Translations under genes and position numbers: made by a program
Shown: one piece after another, positions 35,219 through 46,849 of the stretch
Numbering within the stretch: the first letter of the stretch is position 1
How the letters are laid out: each line of letters begins with the position of its first letter
Assembly: GCA_037974665.1 (NCBI GenBank)
Contig: CM075773.1
Coordinates: forward strand, 19,210,146-19,274,145
Origin: Ehretia macrophylla
Lineage: Eukaryota > Streptophyta > Magnoliopsida > Boraginales > Ehretiaceae
Direction: 5' to 3'
Length of the DNA: 64,000 nt
Notes under the pieces: model-generated
Databases searched by the model: none
Seen by the model: only the letters and a program-made list of their open reading frames with translations
Told to the model about the DNA's origin: nothing

Positions 35219-35902
35219 ATGCTGTGGGCCGCGTAACTCTTTACGGATCAAAAGTTATGGGCTCCGGAGCGACGGAGACCTGGTCCCAAGCCCCACGCCC
35301 TCGGCTTGTGGGCCCAACCTCTACGCGAATCGAAGCTGTCTCACCCAAGGTGCAGCGGGATTCGGTAACAAAAATGGAACGGATTGGGTTGTCGCCCTTT
35401 TCGCGGCGCACGACTTAGGATCCGGGACGGAAAAACAGCGCAAAAGAAGAAAAGTGTCGCAAAACTGATGAAAACGTTCGATTTTGGGCTCCGAAAAAAG
35501 GCACAGCGAAGCAAAGCTTGGTTGTCCCGTCGTAGAGCTCTCGGAGAGCTTTCCAACGGTATGCTGTGGGCCGCGTAACTCTTTACGAATCAAAAGTTAT
35601 GGGCTCCGGAGCGACGGAGACCTGGTCCCAAGCCCCACGCCCTCGGGTTGCGGGCCCAGCCTCTACGCGAAACGAAGCTGTCTCGCCCAAGGTGCCGCGG
35701 GATTCGGTTGCAAAAATGGGACGGATTGGGTTGTCGCCCTTTTCGCGGCGGACGACGTACGATCCGGGCAGGAAAAACAGCGCAAAAGAAGACAAGTGTG
35801 GCAAAACTGATGAAAACGCTCGATTTTGGGCTCCGAAAAAAGGCACAGCGAAGCAAAGCTTCGCCTGCCCGTGGTAGAGCTCTCAGAGAGCTTTCCAACG
35901 GT

Positions 35903-36244
35903 ATGTTGTGGGCCGCGTAACTCCTTCCGGATCAAAAGTTATGGGCTCCGGAGCGACGGAGACCTAGTCCCAAGCCCCACGCACTCGGTTTGTGGGCCCA
36001 GCCTCTACGCGAATCGAAGCTGTCTCGCCCAAGGTGCAGCGGGATTCGGTAACAAAAATGGGTCGGATTGGGTTGTCGCCCTTTTCGCGGCGCACGACGT
36101 ACGATCCGGGACGGAAAAACAGCGCGAAAGAAGAAAAATGTCCCGAAACTGATGAAAACGTTTGATTTTGGGCTCCGAAAAAAGGCACAGCGTAGCATAG
36201 ATTAGCTGTCCCGTGGTAGAACTCTCGGAGAGCTTCCCAACGGT
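35903..36244 (+). repeat. Last W monomer in the window
   Basis: Starts gttgtgggccgcgtaactccttccgg. After this point I find no gcgtagcatagatta end in the remaining 27.8 kb. Confidence 0.75.
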
Positions 36245-37612
36245 ATGCTGTGGGCCGCGTAACTCTTTACGGATCAAAAGTTATGGGCTCCAGAGCGACG
36301 GAGACCTGGTCCCAAGCCCCACGCCCTCGGTTTGCGGGCCCAGCCTCTACGCGAATCGAAGCTGTCTCGCCCAAGGTGTTGCGGGATTCGGTAACAGAAA
36401 TGGGGCGGATTGGGTTGTCGCCCTTTTCGCGGCGAACGACGTACGATCCGGGACGGAAAAACAGCGCAAAAGAAGAAAAATGTCCCGAAACTGATGAAAA
36501 CGTTCGATTTTGGGATCCGAAAAAAGGTACAGCGAAGCAATGCTTAGCAGTCCCGTCGTAGAGCTCTCGGAGAGCTTTCCAACGGTATGCTGTGGGCCGC
36601 GTAACTCTTTACGGATCAAAAGTTATGGGCTCCGGAGCGACAGAGACCTGGTCCCAAGCCCCACGCCCTCGGTTTGTGGGCCCAGCCTCTACGCGAAGCG
36701 AAGCTGTCTCGCCCAAGGTGCCGCGGGATTCGGTAACAAAAATGGGACGGATTGGGTTGTCGCCCTTTTCGCGGCGCACGACGTACGATCTGGGACGGAA
36801 AAACAGCGCAAAAGAAGAAAAATGTCCCGAAACTGATGAAAACGTTCGATTTTGGGTTCCGAAAAAAGGCCCAGCGAAGCGAAGCTTGCTTGTCCCATCG
36901 TAGAGCTCTCGGAGAGCTTTCCGACGGTATGCTGTGGGCCGCGTAACTCTTTACGGATCAAAAGTTATGGGCTCTGGAGCGACGGAAACCTGGTCCCAAG
37001 CCCCACGCCCTCGGTTTGTGGGCCCAGCCTCTACGCGAAGCGAAGCTGTCTCGCCCAAGGTGCCGCGGGATTCGGTAACAAAAATGGGACGGATTGGGTT
37101 GTCGCCCTTTTCGCGGCGCACGACGTACGATCCGGGACGGAAAAACAGCGCGAAAGAAGAAAAATGTCCCGAAACTGATGAAAACGTTCGATTTTGGGCT
37201 CCGAAAAAAGGCCCAGCGAAGCGAAGCTTGCTTGTCCCATCGTAGAGCTCTCGAAGAGCTTTCCAACGGTATGCTGTGGGCCGCTTAACTCTTTACGGAT
37301 CAAAAGTTATGGGCTCTGGAGCGACGGAGACCTGGTCCCAAGCCCCACGCCCTCGGTTTGCGGGCCCAGCCTCTACGCGAATCGAAGCTGTCTCGCCCAT
37401 GGTTTCGCGGGATTCGGTAACAGAATTGGGACGGATTGGGTTGTCGCCCTTTTCGCGGCGCACGACGTACGATCCGGGACGGAAAAACAGCGCAAAAGAA
37501 GAAAAGTGTCCCGAAACTGAAGAAAACGTTCGATTTTGGACTCCGAAAAAAGGCCCAGCGAAGCATAGCTTGGCTGTCCCGTCGTAGAGCTCTCGGAGAG
37601 CTTTCCAACGGT

Positions 37613-39663
37613 ATGCTGTGGGCTGCGTAACTCTTTACGAATCAAAAGTTATGGGCTCCAGAGCGACGGAGACTTGGTCGCAAGCCCCACGCCCTCGGTT
37701 TGCGGGCCCAGCCTCTACGCGAATCAAAGCTGTCTCGCCCAAGGTGCCGCGGGATTCGGTAACAGAAATGGGACGGATTGGGTTGTCGCCCTTTTCGCGG
37801 CGCACGACGGACGATCCGGGACGGAAAAACAGCACAAAAGAAGAAAAGTGTCCCAAAACTGATGAAAACGTTCGATTTTGGGCTCCGAAAAAAGGTCCAG
37901 CGAAGCAAAGCTTAGCTGACCCGTCGTAGAGCTCTCGGAGAGCTTTTCAACGGTATGCTGTAGGCCGCGTAACTCCTTACGGATCAAAAGTTATGGGCTC
38001 CGGAGCGACGGAGACCTGGTCCCAAGCCCCACGCCCTCGGTTTGCGGGCCCAGCCTCCACGCGAAGCGAAGCTGTCTCGCCCATGGTGTCGCGGGATTCG
38101 GTAACAGAATAGGGACGGACTGGGGTGTCGCCCTTTTCGCGCCGCAGGACGTACGATCCGGGACAGAAAAACAGCGCAAAAGAAGAAAAGTGTCCCGAAA
38201 CTGATGAAAACGTTCGATTTTGGACTCCGAAAAAAGGCCTAGCGAAGCAAAGCTTGGCTGCCACGTCGTAGAGCTCTCGGAGAGCTTTCCAACGGTATGC
38301 TGTGGGCTGCGTAACTCTTTACGAATCAAAAGTTATGGGCTCCGGAGCGACGGAGACTTGGTCGCAAGCCCCACGCCCTCGGTTTGCGGGCCCAGCCTCT
38401 ACGCGAATCAAAGCTGTCTCGCCCAAGGTGTCGCGGGATTCGGTAACAGAATTGGGACGGATTGGGTTGTCGTCCTTTTCGCAGCTCACGACGTATGATA
38501 CGGGACGAAAAAACCGCACAAAAGAAAAAAAGTGTCCCGAAAATGATGAAAACGTTTGATTTTAGGCTCCGGAAAAAGGCCCAGCAAAGCACGCTTAGCT
38601 GCCCCGTCGTAGAGCTCTCGGAGAGCTTTCCAACGGTATGCTGTGGGCCAAGTAACTCTTTGAGGATCAAAAGTTATGGGCTCCGGAGCGACGGAGACCT
38701 GGTCCCAAGCCCCACGCCCTCGGTTTGCGGGCCCAGTCTCTACGTGAACAGAAGTTGTCTCGAACAGGGTGCCGCGGGATTCGGTGACAGAATTGGGACG
38801 GATTGGGTTGTCGCCCTTTTCGCGGCGCACGACGTACGATCCGGGACGGAAAAACAGCGCGAAAGAAGAAAAATGTCCCGAAACTGATGAAAACGTTCGA
38901 TTTTGGGCTCCGAAAAAAGGCACAGCGAAGCATAGCTTAGCTGGCCCGTCGTAGAACTCTCGGAGAGCTTTCCAACGGTATGCTGTGGGCCGCGTAACTC
39001 TTTACGGATCAAAAGTTATGGGCTCCGGAGCGACGGAGACTTGGTCCCAAGTCCCACGCCCTCGGTTTGCGGGCCCAGCCTCTACGCGAATCGAAGCTGT
39101 CTCGCCCAAGGTGTCGCGGGATTCGGTAACAGAATTGGGACGGATTGGGTTGTCGCCCTTTTCGCGGCGCACGACGTACGATCCGGGACGGAAAAACAGC
39201 GCAAAAGAAGAAAAGTGTCGCGAAACTGATGAAAACGTTCGATTTTGGGCTCCGAAAAAAGGCACAGCGAAGCAAAGCTTAGCTGTCCCGTCGTAGAGCT
39301 CTCGGAGAGCTTTCCAACGGTATACTGTGGGCCGCGTAACTCTTTACGGATCAAAAGTTATGGGCTCCGGAGCGACGGAGACCTGGTCCCAAGCCCCACG
39401 CCCCCGGTTTGCGGGCCCAGCCTCTACGCGAAGCGAAGCTGTCTCGCCCAAGGTACCGCAGAATTCGGTAACAAAAATGGGACGGATTGGGTTGTCTCCC
39501 TTTTCGCGGCGCACGACGTACGATCCGGGAAGGAAAAACAGCGCGAAAGAAGAAAAGTGTCCCGAAACTGATGAAAACGTTCAATTTTGGGCTCCGAAAA
39601 AAGGCCCAACGAAGCGAAGCTTGCTTGTCCCATCGTAGAGCTCTCGGAGAGCTTTCCAACGGT
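37613..39663 (+). repeat. Array segment 9: transition between left and right subfamily sets
   Basis: Six monomers. Those at 37613 and 38297 have gggctgcgtaac, cgaatcaaaag and ggtcgcaagcc, a combination that returns in position C of the right-end higher-order repeat. The 38297 monomer is 341 bp and unusually divergent (cagctcacgacgtatgata, aaaatgatg). The 39322 monomer shares ggtaccgcagaattcgg with 22569. Confidence 0.65.
38297..38637 (+). repeat. 341-bp monomer, divergent, deletion near offset 294
   Basis: Reads cagcaaagcacgcttag where a standard copy has one more base before gctt. The middle is the most changed in the transition zone: cttttcgcagctcacg, gtatgatacggg, aaaccgcacaaaag and aaaatgatg. 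Confidence 0.8.
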
Positions 39664-41719
39664 ATGCTGTGGGCCGCGTAACTCTTTACGGATCAAAAGT
39701 TATGGGCTCTGGAGCGACGGAGACCTGGTCCCAAGCCCCACGCCCTCGGTTTGCGGGCCCAGCCTCTACGCGAAGCGAAGCTGTCTTGCCCAAGGTGCCG
39801 CCGGATTCGGTAACAAAAATGGAACGGATTGGGTTGTCGCCCTTTTCGCGGCGCACGACTTAGGATCCGGGACGGAAAAATAGCACAAAAGAAGAAAAGT
39901 GTCCTGAAACTGATGAAATCGTTCGATTTTGGGCTCCGAAAAAAGGCCCAGCGAAGAAAAGCTTGGCTGTCCCGTCGTAGAGCTCTCGGAGAGCTTTCCA
40001 ACGGTATGCTGTGGGCCGCGTAACTTTTTACGGATCAAAAGTTATGGGCTCCGGAGCGACGGAGACCTGGTCCCAAGCCCCACGCCCTCGGTTGGCGGGC
40101 CCAGCCTCTACGCGAATCGAAGCTGTCTCGCCCAAGGTGTTGCGGGATTCGGTAACAGAATTGGGACGGATTGGGTTGTCGCCCTTTTCGCGGCGCACGA
40201 CGTAGGATCCGGGACGGAAAAACAGCGCAAAAGAAGAAAAGTGTCCCGAAACTGATGAAAACGTTCGATTTTGGGCTCCGAAAAAAGGCACAGCGAAGCA
40301 TGGCTTAGCTGCCCCGTCGTAGAACTCTCGGAGAGCTTTCCAACTGTATGCTGTGGGCCGCGTAACTCTTTACGGATCAAAAGTTATGGGCTCCGGAGCG
40401 ACGGAGACCTGGTCCCAAGCCCCACGCCCTCGGTTTGTGGGCCCAGCCTCTACGCGAAGCGAAGCTGTCTCGCCCAAGGTGCCGCGGGATTCGGTAACAA
40501 AAATGCGACGGATTGGGCTGTCGCCCTATTCGCGGCGCGCGGCGTACGATCCGGGACGGAAAAACAGCGCAAAAGAAGAAAAGTGTCCCGAAACTGATGA
40601 AAACGTTCGATTTTGGGCTCCGAAAAAAGGCCCAGCGAAGCACAGCTGGGCTGCCCCGTCGTAGAGTTCTCGGAGAGCTTTCCAACGGTATGTTGTGGGC
40701 CGCGTAACTTTTTACGGATCAAAAGTTATGGGCTCCGGAGCGACGGAGACCTGGTCCCAAGCCCCACGCCCTCGGTTTGCGGGCCCAGCCTCTACGCGAA
40801 TCGAAGCTGTCTCGCAAAAGGTGTCGCGGGATTCGGTAACAGAATTGGGACGGATTGGGCTGTCGCCCTATTCGCGGCGCGCGACGTACGATCCGGGACG
40901 GAAAAACAGCGCAAAAGCAGAAAAGTGTCCCGAAACTGATGAAAACGTTCGATTTTGGGCTCCGAAAAAAGGCACAGCGAAGCATAGCTTAGCTGTCCCG
41001 TCGTAGAACTCTCGGAGAGCTTTCCAACAGTATGCTGTGGGCCGCGTAACTCTTTACGGATCAAAAGTTATGGGCTCCGGAGCGACGGAGACCTGGTCCC
41101 AAGCCCCACGCCCTCGGTTTGCGGGCCCAGCCTCTACGCGAATCGAAGCTGTCTCGCCCAAGGTGTTGCGGGATTCGGTAACAGAATTGGGACGGATTGG
41201 GTTGTCGCCCTTTTCGCGGCGCACGATGTACGATCCGGGACGGAAAAACAGCGCGAAAGAAGAAAAATGTCCCGAAACTGATGAAAACGTTCGATTTTGG
41301 GCTCCGAAAAAAGGCCCAGCGAAGCAAAGCTTAGCTGCCCCGTCGTAGAGCTCTCGGAGAGCTTTCCAACGGTATGCTGTGGGCCGCGTAACTCCTTACG
41401 GATCAAAAGTTATGGGCTCCGGAGCGACGGAGACCTGGTCCCAAGCCCTGCGCCCTCGGTTTGCGGGCCCAGCCTCGACGCGAAGCGAAGCTGTCTCGCC
41501 CAAGGTGCCGCGGGATTCGGTAACAGAAACGGGACGGATTGGGCTGTCGCCCTATTCGCGGCGCGCGCCGTACGATCCGGGACGGAAAAACAGCGCAAAA
41601 GAAGAAAAGTGTCCCGAAACTGATGAAAACGTTCGATTTTGGGCTCCGAAAAAAGGCCCAGCGAAGCACAGCTTGGCTGCCCCGTCGTAGAGCTCTCGGA
41701 GAGCTTTCCAACGGTATGC

Positions 41720-44700
41720 TGTGGGCCGCGTAACTCTTTACGGATCAAAAGTTATGGGCTCCGGAGCGACGGAGACCTGGTCCCAAGCCCCACGCCCTCG
41801 GTTTGCGGGCCCAGCCTCTACGCGAATCGAAGCTGTCTCGCACAAGGTGTCGCGGGATTCGGTAACAGAATTGGGACGGATTGGGCTGTCGCCCTCTTCG
41901 CGGCGCGCGACGTACGATCCGGGACGGAAAAACAGCGCAAAAGAAGAAAAGTGTCCCGAAACTGATGAAAACGTTCGATTTTGGGCTCCGAAAAAAGGCA
42001 CAGCGAAGCATAGCTTGGCTGTCCCGTCGTAGAACTCTCGGAGAGCTTTCCAACGGTATGCTGTGGGCCGCGTAACTCTTTACGGATCAAAAGTTATGGG
42101 CTCTGGAGCGACGGAGACTTGGTCCCAAGCCCCACGCCCTCGGTTTGTGGGCCCAGCCTCTACGCGAAGCGAAGCTGTCTCGCTAAAGGTGCCGCGGGAT
42201 TCGGTAACAGAATTGGGACGGATTGGGTTGTCGCCCTTTTCGCGGCGCAGGACGTACGATCCGGGACGGAAAAACAGCGCAAAAGAATAAAAGTGTCCCG
42301 AAACTGATGAAAACGTTCGATTTTGGGCTCTGAAAAAAGGCACAGCGAAGCATAGCTTAGCTGTCCCGTCGTAGAACTCTCGGAGAGCTTTCCAACAGTA
42401 TGCTGTGGGCCGCGTAACTATTTACGGATCAAAAGTTATGGGCTCCGGAGCGACGGAGACTTGGTCCCAAGCCCCACGCCCTCGGTTTGGGGGCCCAGCC
42501 TCTACGCGAAGTGAAACTGTCTCGCCCAAGGTGCCGCGGGATTCGGTAACAGAATTGGGACGGATTGGGTTGTCGCCCTTTTCGCGGCGCACGACGTACG
42601 ATCCGGGACGGAAAAACAGCGCGAAAGAAGAAAAATGTCCCGAAACTGATGTAAATGTTCGATTTTGGGCTCCGAAAAAAGGCCCAGCGAAGCAAGGCTT
42701 AGCTGTCCCGTCGTAGAGCTCTCGGAGAGCTTTCCAATGGTATGCTGTGGGCCGCGTAACTCTTTACGGATCAAAAGTTATGGGCTCCGGAGCGACGGAG
42801 ACTTGGTCCCAAGCCCCACAACCTCGGTTTGTGGGCCCAGCCTCTACGCGAAGCGAAGCTGTCTCGCCCAAGGTGCCGCGGGATTCGGTAACAGAATTGG
42901 GACGGATTGGGTTGTCGCCCTTTTCGCGGCGCACGACGTACGATCCGGGACGGAAAAATAGCACAAAAGAAGAAAAGTGTCCTGAAACTGATGAAATCGT
43001 TCGATTTTGGGCTCTGAAAAAAGGCCCAACGAAGAAAAGCTTGGCTGTCCCGTCGTAGAGCTCTCGGAGAGCTTTCCAACGGTATGCTGTGGGCCGCGTA
43101 ACCTTTTACGGATCAAAAGTTATGGGCTCCGGAGCGACGGAGACTTGGTCCCAAGCCCCACGCCCTCGGTTTGGGGGCCCAGCCTCTATGCGAATCGAAG
43201 CTGTCTCGCCCAAGGTGTCGGGGGATTCGGTAACAGAATTGGGACGGATTGGGTTGTCGCCCTTTTCGCGGCGCACGACGTACGATCCGGGACGGAAAAC
43301 CAGCGCAAAAGAAGAAAAGTGTCCCGAAACTGATGAAAACGTTCGATTTTGGGCTCCGAAAAAAGGCACAGCGAAGCATAGCTTAGCTGTCCCGTCGTAG
43401 AACTCTCGGAGAGCTTTCCAACAGTATGCTGTGGGCCGCGTAACTCTTTACGGATCAAAAGTTATGGGCTCCGGAGCGACGGAGACTTGGTCCCAAGCCC
43501 CACGCCCTCGGTTTGCGGGCCCAGCCTCCACACGAAGCGAAGCTGTCTCGCCCAAGGTGCCGCGGGATTCGGTAACAGAATTGGGACGGATTGGGTTGTC
43601 GCCCTTTTCGCGGCGCACGACGTACGATCCGGGACGGAAAAACAGCGCGAAAGAAGAAAAATGTCCCGAAACTAATGAAAACGTTCGATTTTGGGCTCCG
43701 AAAAAAGGCCTAGCTAAGCAAGCTTAGCTATCCCGTCGTAGAGCTCTCGGAGAGCTTTCCAACGGTATGCTGTGGGCCGCGTAACTCCTTACGGATCAAA
43801 AGTTATGGGCTCCGGAGCGACGTAGACCTGGTCCCAAGCCCTGCGCCCTCGGTTTGCGGGCCCAGCCTCCACGCGAAGCGAAGCTGTCTCGCCCAAGGTG
43901 CCGCGGGATTCGGTAACAGAAACGGGACGGATTGGGCTGTCGCCCTATTCGCGGCGCGCGACGTACGATCCGGGACGGAAAAACAGCGCAAAAGCAGAAA
44001 AGTGTCCCGAAACTGATGAAAACGTTCGATTTTGGGCTCCGAAAAAAGGCCCAGCGAAGCACAGCTTGGCTGCCCCGTCGTAGAGCTCTCGGAGAGCTTT
44101 CCAACGGTATGCTGTGGGCCGCGTAACTCTTTACGGATCAAAAGTTATGGGCTCCGGAGCGACGGAGACTTGGTCGCAAGCCCCACGCCCTCGGTTTGCG
44201 GGCCCAGCCTCTACGCTAATCGAAGCTGTCTCGCCCAAGGTGTCGCGGGATTCGGTAACAGAATTGGGACGGATTGGGTTGTCGCCCTATTCGCGGCGCG
44301 CGCCGTACGATCCGGGACGGAAAAACAGCGCAAAAGAAGAAAAGTGTCCCGAAACTGATGAAAACATTTGATTTTGGGCTCCGAAAAAAGGCACAGCGAA
44401 GCATGGCTTGGCTGCCCCGTCGTAGAACTCTCGGAGAGCTTTCCAACGGTATGCTGTGGGCCGCGTAACTCCTTACGGATCAAAAGTTATGGGCTCCGGA
44501 GCGACGGAGACCTGGTCCCAAGCCCTGCGCCCTCGGTTTGCGGGCCCAGCCTCCACGCGAAGCGAAGCTGTCTCGCCCAAGGTGCCGCGGGATTCGGTAA
44601 CAAAAATGGAACGGATTGGGTTGTCGCCCTTTTCGCGGCGCACGAATTAGGATCCGGGACGGAAAAATAGCACAAAAGAAGAAAAGTGTCCTGAAACTGA

Positions 44701-44830
44701 TGAAATCGTTCGATTTTGGGCTCCGAAAAAAGGCCCAGCGAAGAAAAGCTTGGCTGCCCCGTCGTAGAGCTCTCGGAGAGCTTTCCAACGGTATGCTGTG
44801 GGCCGCGTAACTTTTTACGGATCAAAAGTT
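41720..44830 (+). repeat. 15-monomer duplication, left copy
   Basis: Partner lies 5,129 bp downstream before the 43426 monomer and 5,130 bp after it, because that monomer is one base short. Rare shared variants include ctcgctaaaggt, gcgcaggacg, gaataaaagtg, gatgtaaatgttcg, ttccaatggta, ccccacaacctcgg and ctacgctaatcg. Confidence 0.85.
43426..43766 (+). repeat. 341-bp monomer, deletion near offset 294
   Basis: Reads cctagctaagcaagctt, one base shorter than related copies with ccagctaagcaaagctt. This one base explains why the 15-monomer duplication has offsets of 5,129 and 5,130 bp on its two sides. Confidence 0.85.
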
Positions 44831-46849
44831 ATGGGCTCTGGAGCGACGGAGACCTGGTCCCAAGCCCCACGCCCTCGGTTGGCGGGCCCAGCCTCTACGC
44901 GAATCGAAGCTGTCTCGCCCAAGGTGTTGCGGGATTCGGTAACAGAATTGGGACGGATTGGGTTGTCGCCCTTTTCGCGGCGCACGACGTACAATCCGGG
45001 ACGGAAAAATAGCACAAAAGAAGAAAAGTGTCCTGAATCTGATGAAAACATTCGATTTTGAAATCCGAAAAAAGGCCCAGCGAAGCGAAGCTTAGCTGCC
45101 CCGTCGTAGAGCTCACGGAGAGCTTTCCAACGGTATGCTGTGGGCCGCGTAACTCGTTACGGATCAAAAGTTATGGGCTCCGGAGCGACGTAGACCTGGT
45201 CCCAAGCCCTGCGCCCTCGGTTTGCGGGCCCAGCCTCCACACGAAGTGAAGCTGTCTCGCCCAAGGTGCCGCGGGATTCGGTAACAGAAACGGGACGGAT
45301 TGGGCTGTCGCCCTATTCGCGGCGCGCGGCGTACGATCCGGGACGGAAAAACAGCGCAAAAGAAGAAAAGTGTCCCGAAACTGATGAAAACGTTCGATTT
45401 TGGGCTCCGAAAAAAGGCCCAGCGAAGCACAGCTTTGCTGCCCCGTCGTAGAGCTCTAGGAGAGCTTTCCAACGGTATGCTGTGGGCCGCGTAACTCCTT
45501 ACGGATCAAAAGTTATGGGCTCCGGAGCGACGGAGACCTGGTCCCAAGCCCTGCGCCCTCGGTTTGCGGGCCCAGCCTCCACGCGAAGCGAAGCTGTCTC
45601 GCCCAAGGTGCCGCGGGATTCGGTAACAGAAACGGGACGGATTGGGCTGTCGCCCTATTCGCGGCGCGCGCCGTACGATCCGGGACGGAAAAACAGCGCA
45701 AAAGAAGAAAAGTGTCCCGAAACTGATGAAAACGTTCGATTTTGGGCTCCGAAAAAAGGCCCAGCGAAGCACAGCTTGGCTGCCCCGTCGTAGAGCTCTC
45801 GGAGAGCTTTCCAACGGTATGCTGTGGGCCGCGTAACTCCTTACGGATCAAAAGTTATGGGCTCCGGAGCGACGGAGACCTGGTCCCAAGCCCTGCGCCC
45901 TCGGTTTGCGGGCCCACCCTCCACGCGAAGCGAAGCTGTCTCGCAAAAGGTGTCGCGGGATTCGGTAACAGAATTGGGACGGATTGGGTTGTCGCCCTTT
46001 ACGCGGCGCACGACGTACGATCCGGGACGGAAAAACAGCGCAAAAGAAGAAAAGTGTCCCGAAACTGATGAAAATGTTCGATTTTGGGCTCCGAAAAATG
46101 GCCCAGCGAAGCATAGCTTAGCTGTCCCGTCGTAGAACTCTCGGAGAGCTTTCCAACAGTATGCTGTGGGCCGCGTAACTCTTTACGGATCAAAAGTTAT
46201 GGGCTCCGGAGCGACGGAGACTTGGTCCCAAGCCCCACGCCCTCGGTTTGCGGGCCCAGCCTCTACGCGAATCGAAGCTGTCTCGCCCAAGGTGTCGCGG
46301 GATTCGGTAACAGAATTGGGACGGATTGGGTTGTCGCCCTTTTCGCGGCGCACGATGTACGATCCGGGACGGAAAAACAGCGCGAAAGAAGAAAAATGTC
46401 CCGAAACTGATGAAAACGTTCGATTTTGGGCTCCGAAAAAAGGCACAGCGAAGCATGGCTTAGCTGCCCCGTCGTAGAACTCTCGGAGAGCTTTCCAACG
46501 GTATGCTGTGGGCCGCGTAACTCTTTACGGATCAAAAGTTATGGGCTCCGGAGCGACGGAGACCTGGTCCCAAGCCCCACGCCCTCGGTTTGTGGGCCCA
46601 GCCTCTACGCGAAGCGAAGCTGTCTCGCCCAAGGTGCCGCGGGATTCGGTAACAAAAATGGCACGGATCGGGTTGTCGCCCTTTTCGCGGCGCACGACGG
46701 ACGATCCCGGACGGAAAAACAGCGCAAAAGAAGAAAAGTGTCCCGAAACTGATGAAAACGTTCGATTTTGGGCTCCGAAAAAAGGTCCAGCGAAGCGGAG
46801 CTTGGCTGTCCCGTCGTAGAGTTCTCGGAGAGCTTTCCAACGGTATGCT

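Larger units (their letters stand above)
32826..37612 (+). repeat. Array segment 8: fourteen mixed monomers
   Basis: Includes monomers with gcgggaatcgg (32826, 33852), a gggctttgg monomer (34536), a clustered-substitution monomer (35561), the last W monomer (35903), and three with the gcttgcttgtcccatcg end (34194, 36587, 36929). The monomer at 34878 is 341 bp. Confidence 0.75.
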
